This document shows, piece by piece, positions 61,447 through 64,000 of a stretch of DNA of 64,000 nt (positions are counted from its first letter, which is position 1; each line of letters starts with the position of its first letter). A program made the position numbers and the translations under genes. The DNA comes from CBDFHV01 sp965247705 (GTDB taxonomy: Bacteria; Pseudomonadota; Alphaproteobacteria; Rhodospirillales; CAMCUA01), in the NCBI GenBank assembly GCA_965247705.1, contig CBDFHV010000080.1, positions 124,001 to 188,000 of the forward strand, given 5' to 3'. Below the pieces are notes generated by a model, which had not been told where the DNA came from, searched no databases, and was given only the letters and a program-made list of their open reading frames with translations.

Positions 61447-63474
61447 GTGACCGAAAAAGCGCCTTGCGCGCCGCGCTGCGCGGCCCTTGTGGGCCCTTAC
61501 CTCAGCGGCAAGACCACGCTTCTGGAAAGCATCCTGTCGATTACCGGCGCCGTCGGCCGCAAGGGCACGATCAACGAGGGCAACACGGTGGGCGACGCCG
61601 CCCCCGAGGCCCGCGCCCGGCAGATGGGCACCGAGCTGAACATCGCCACGGCCGAATACCTGGGGGAATCGTGGACGTTCCTCGACTGCCCCGGCAATAT
61701 CGAACTGGTCCAGGATTCCCATAACGCCCTGATGGTGGCCGACACGACCGTCGTCGTCTGCGAGCCGACTGCCGATAAGGCGCTGACGGTGAGCCCCATA
61801 TTGCGTTTCCTCAACGACCACGACATCCCTCACATGGTGTTCATCAACAAGATGGATGCCGTCGAATCCCACGTCCGGGAGTGCTTCGAGGCGCTTCAGA
61901 ACCTGTCCGAACGGCCGCTGGTCCTGCGCGAGATCCCGATCCGCAATGGCGAGTCGATCTCCGGCCACGTGGACCTGGTGAGCGAGCGCGCCTTCAAGTG
62001 GAAGGAAGCGGGTCCTTCGGACCTGATCCAGATTCCGGAGAGCCTGCAGGACCGGGAGCAGGAGGCCCGCACCTCCCTGTTGGAGACCCTGGCCGATTTC
62101 GACGACGTGCTCCTGGAGCAGCTGCTGGAAGAATCCGTACCCTCTTCCGACGATATCTACGGGCACTTGAGCGAAAACTTGCGGGAAGGTCGGATCGTTC
62201 CCGTCTTCTTCGGCTCGGCGCTGCACGACAACGGCGTCCGGCGCCTGCTCAAGGCCCTGCGCCACGAAGCGCCCGCCCCCGACAAGACCGCCGCGCGGCT
62301 GGGCATCGATCCCTCGGGCGGCGCCTTGGCACGGGTGTTCAAGTCCCAGAACGCGGCCCATACCGGCAAGATGTCCCACGCCCGGGTGTGGCGCGGCGAG
62401 ATCGCCGACGGCATGACCCTGAACGGCCAGCGGGTCAGCGGCGTATCCCGGATGCTGGGCGCCAAGGCCGACAAGGTGACCAAGGCGGGCCTTGGCGAAG
62501 TGGTTGCCCTGGGCCGCCTGGACGAGGCCACCAGCGGCGACCTGTTGTCCCCGGCGGGCGACGCCCGGCGCGGCGACTGGCCGCAGCCGGTGACGCCCCT
62601 CTACGCCTTGGCCATTCACGCCGCCGAGCGTAGCGACGAAGTGAAGCTGAGCGGCGCGCTGGCCCGCCTGGTGGAGGAAGACCCCTCCCTGTCGTTCGAA
62701 CCCAACCCGGATACCGGGGAGCTGCTGATCAACGGTCAAGGCGACATGCACCTGAGGATCGCCATCGACCGGCTGAAGAACCGCTACAACCTGATCGTCC
62801 ACGCGGAGCGTCCCCAGGTCCCCTACAAGGAGACCATCCGCAAGCCCATTTCCCAGCATGCTCGCCACAAGAAGCAGTCGGGCGGGCACGGCCAGTTCGG
62901 CGACGTCCACGTGGACATCAAGCCGTTGCCGCGAGGAACGGGGTTCAATTTCACCGACAAGATCTCTGGCGGGGTGGTGCCCAAACAATACATCCCGGCG
63001 GTGGAAGCCGGGGTGAAGGATTATCTGAAGCGCGGCCCCCTGGGGTTTCCCGTGGTCGACGTGTCGGTGACCCTCACCGATGGTCAGTTCCACGCGGTCG
63101 ACAGTTCCGACATGGCCTTCAAGACCGCGGGCTCCCTGGCCATGCGCGAGGGCATGCCCAAGGCGAGCCCGGTGCTGCTGGAGCCCGTCTACCAAGTGGA
63201 GATATTGATCCCCAACGACTTCACCTCGCGCATTCAGCGCCTGATCAGCGGGCGGCGCGGCCAGATCCTGGGCTTCGACGCCAAGCCAGGGTGGTCCGGC
63301 TGGGACGAGGTCAAGTCCCAGATGCCGCAGACGGAGATGCACGACCTGATCAACGAACTGCGCTCCATCACCCTTGGCATTGGCACCTTCCAGTGCCGCT
63401 TCGATCACCTGCAGGAGTTGACCGGCAAGGAGGCCGACCAGGTGGTCGCCAGCCGCCAGGAAGCGGCCCAGTAG
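61447..63474 (+). CDS. EF-G-like GTPase, non-canonical paralogue
   Basis: This 675-residue translational GTPase has all the EF-G domains. The P-loop is GPYLSGKTT (16-24), with G4 NKMD (134-137). In canonical EF-G the G3 motif is DTPGH; here it is D80-C-P-G-N84, so the catalytic histidine is replaced. The last domains contain SGGHGQFGDVHVDIKPL (domain IV region). Such EF-G-like proteins occur beside true fusA in many alphaproteobacteria, with unknown roles. The GTG start at 61447 has GGGAGG upstream. No rpsL-rpsG-tuf genes are nearby, so it is not the main fusA. Confidence 0.9.
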   Translation: MTEKAPCAPRCAALVGPYLSGKTTLLESILSITGAVGRKGTINEGNTVGDAAPEARARQMGTELNIATAEYLGESWTFLDCPGNIELVQDSHNALMVADTTVVVCEPTADKALTVSPILRFLNDHDIPHMVFINKMDAVESHVRECFEALQNLSERPLVLREIPIRNGESISGHVDLVSERAFKWKEAGPSDLIQIPESLQDREQEARTSLLETLADFDDVLLEQLLEESVPSSDDIYGHLSENLREGRIVPVFFGSALHDNGVRRLLKALRHEAPAPDKTAARLGIDPSGGALARVFKSQNAAHTGKMSHARVWRGEIADGMTLNGQRVSGVSRMLGAKADKVTKAGLGEVVALGRLDEATSGDLLSPAGDARRGDWPQPVTPLYALAIHAAERSDEVKLSGALARLVEEDPSLSFEPNPDTGELLINGQGDMHLRIAIDRLKNRYNLIVHAERPQVPYKETIRKPISQHARHKKQSGGHGQFGDVHVDIKPLPRGTGFNFTDKISGGVVPKQYIPAVEAGVKDYLKRGPLGFPVVDVSVTLTDGQFHAVDSSDMAFKTAGSLAMREGMPKASPVLLEPVYQVEILIPNDFTSRIQRLISGRRGQILGFDAKPGWSGWDEVKSQMPQTEMHDLINELRSITLGIGTFQCRFDHLQELTGKEADQVVASRQEAAQ

Positions 63475-63556
63475 AACGCCCGGCAGGGGGGCCGCGGGTC
63501 ACGACCAAGGGCGCACGACCAAGCCCGCCGGACTTTCGTGCCCGCCATGCGCCGGG

Positions 63557-64000
63557 ATGACCCGGCGTATGGAAGGGAGTGACCTGCGGCAGCGAATATT
63601 ACGCCGGCTCGGCGCCCACGGGTTCTACGGCTGGGTCATCCTGTCGGTGGCCGCCATTGGCGTCTTCAGCGCCGGACCCAGTCAGTCCTACACCATCGGC
63701 GTTTTCATCGTGCCCCTGGGCCGGGACCTCGGCATCTCCAACACCACCATCGCCACCATCTATGGCGCGGCCACCCTGGTGGCGGCCAGCGGATCGCTGA
63801 TCGTGGGCAGGCTCATCGACCGCTTCGGGACCCGGCCGGTCCTGATTGTCGTGGCATCGCTGCTTGCCGCGACCTGTTTCGGCTTCAGCCAGGTCCATGG
63901 CGTCCTCGGTATGGCGATCGGCTTCACCGCGTTCCGGTTTCTCGGCATGGGATCCACCATGCTGTCGTGCAGCAACTTGGTGTCCCAGTGGTTCAGCCGC
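63557..64000 (+). CDS. MFS transporter, N-terminal part (runs off the window)
   Basis: A frame open from ATG at 63557 (or 63569) to the window end encodes 148 residues with four or five hydrophobic helices. The MFS motif VGRLIDRFGTRPVLIV is the loop 2-3 signature. It starts with GFYGWVILSVAAIGVFSAGP, as in the oxalate/formate-type and related MFS branch. The stop lies outside the window. The substrate is unknown. Confidence 0.85.
   Translation, partial: MTRRMEGSDLRQRILRRLGAHGFYGWVILSVAAIGVFSAGPSQSYTIGVFIVPLGRDLGISNTTIATIYGAATLVAASGSLIVGRLIDRFGTRPVLIVVASLLAATCFGFSQVHGVLGMAIGFTAFRFLGMGSTMLSCSNLVSQWFSR

Noticed and set aside
59905..63408. 1167-codon open frame opposite aatA and the EF-G-like gene
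   Set aside because: It is a GC-rich antisense shadow of two clearly coding genes, with His/Gly/Ala/Arg-biased composition and no family resemblance.

Overview
This 64-kb window is a high-GC chromosomal segment. It most resembles an alphaproteobacterium of the Rhodospirillales type. The evidence is a PstA with a long N-terminal periplasmic extension, an ftsE-ftsX-DUF218-plsC cluster beside a zinc-ribbon/DUF3426 gene, a CIRCE-controlled groESL operon, a B12-dependent class II ribonucleotide reductase, a DUF1127 protein, and exosortase-A-associated sugar genes. No rRNA, tRNA, CRISPR array or prophage module was found. The genus cannot be fixed from the sequence alone.

Layout. 0-1.6 kb: ClC chloride channel. 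2.0-3.5 kb: IS110-family element, copy 1. 3.7-12.2 kb: a complete phosphate regulon on the minus strand (GGDEF protein, phoR, Pho box, pstSCAB, phoU, phoB). 12.4-15.5 kb: envelope cluster (GT2 glycosyltransferase, TVP38/DedA-like protein, ArnT-like glycosyltransferase). 15.6-17.7 kb: groESL with promoter, CIRCE and terminator. 17.9-24.7 kb: a B12-binding radical SAM protein paired with a large membrane protein, then a DinG-type helicase and a nitroreductase. 24.8-31.1 kb: TauD-like dioxygenase, DUF1127, a zinc-ribbon/DUF3426 gene with a truncated tandem duplicate, and ftsEX-DUF218-plsC. 31.3-36.8 kb: nrdJ followed by an IS630 element inserted exactly in its stop codon, a DUF2306 protein, and an IS3 element inserted in a small gene. 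37.2-42.1 kb: aldehyde dehydrogenase, two exosortase-A-associated genes, and a DapA-family aldolase. 42.2-43.6 kb: IS110-family copy 2. 43.8-46.1 kb: tupABC tungstate importer. 46.2-64 kb: glnS, a VOC protein, an MFS pump, a multi-PAS kinase, N-formylglutamate amidohydrolase, an enolase-superfamily enzyme, dienelactone hydrolase, a CBS protein, uvrB, a HEPN/MNT toxin-antitoxin pair, aspartate aminotransferase, an EF-G-like GTPase, and the start of an MFS transporter.

How the genes work together. Phosphate shortage would be sensed through PstSCAB/PhoU and the PhoR-PhoB pair. PhoB would feed back on the 11-bp Pho repeats upstream of pstS. HrcA would hold groESL through CIRCE. TupABC would supply tungstate or molybdate for cofactor enzymes encoded elsewhere.

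The most unusual signals are in the mobile elements and non-coding DNA. The two diverged IS110 copies keep the same nested stem-loop over the transposase start site, with the paired bases changed together, and also keep a similar non-coding tail of about 225 bases; these are good candidates for the element's guide/bridge RNA or a translation switch. nrdJ carries a short AT-rich patch exactly at its active-site NPCGEQ codons, a classic intein/intron insertion site. Palindromic repeats near 54.1 kb have ends matching the IS630 terminus, as expected of a MITE.
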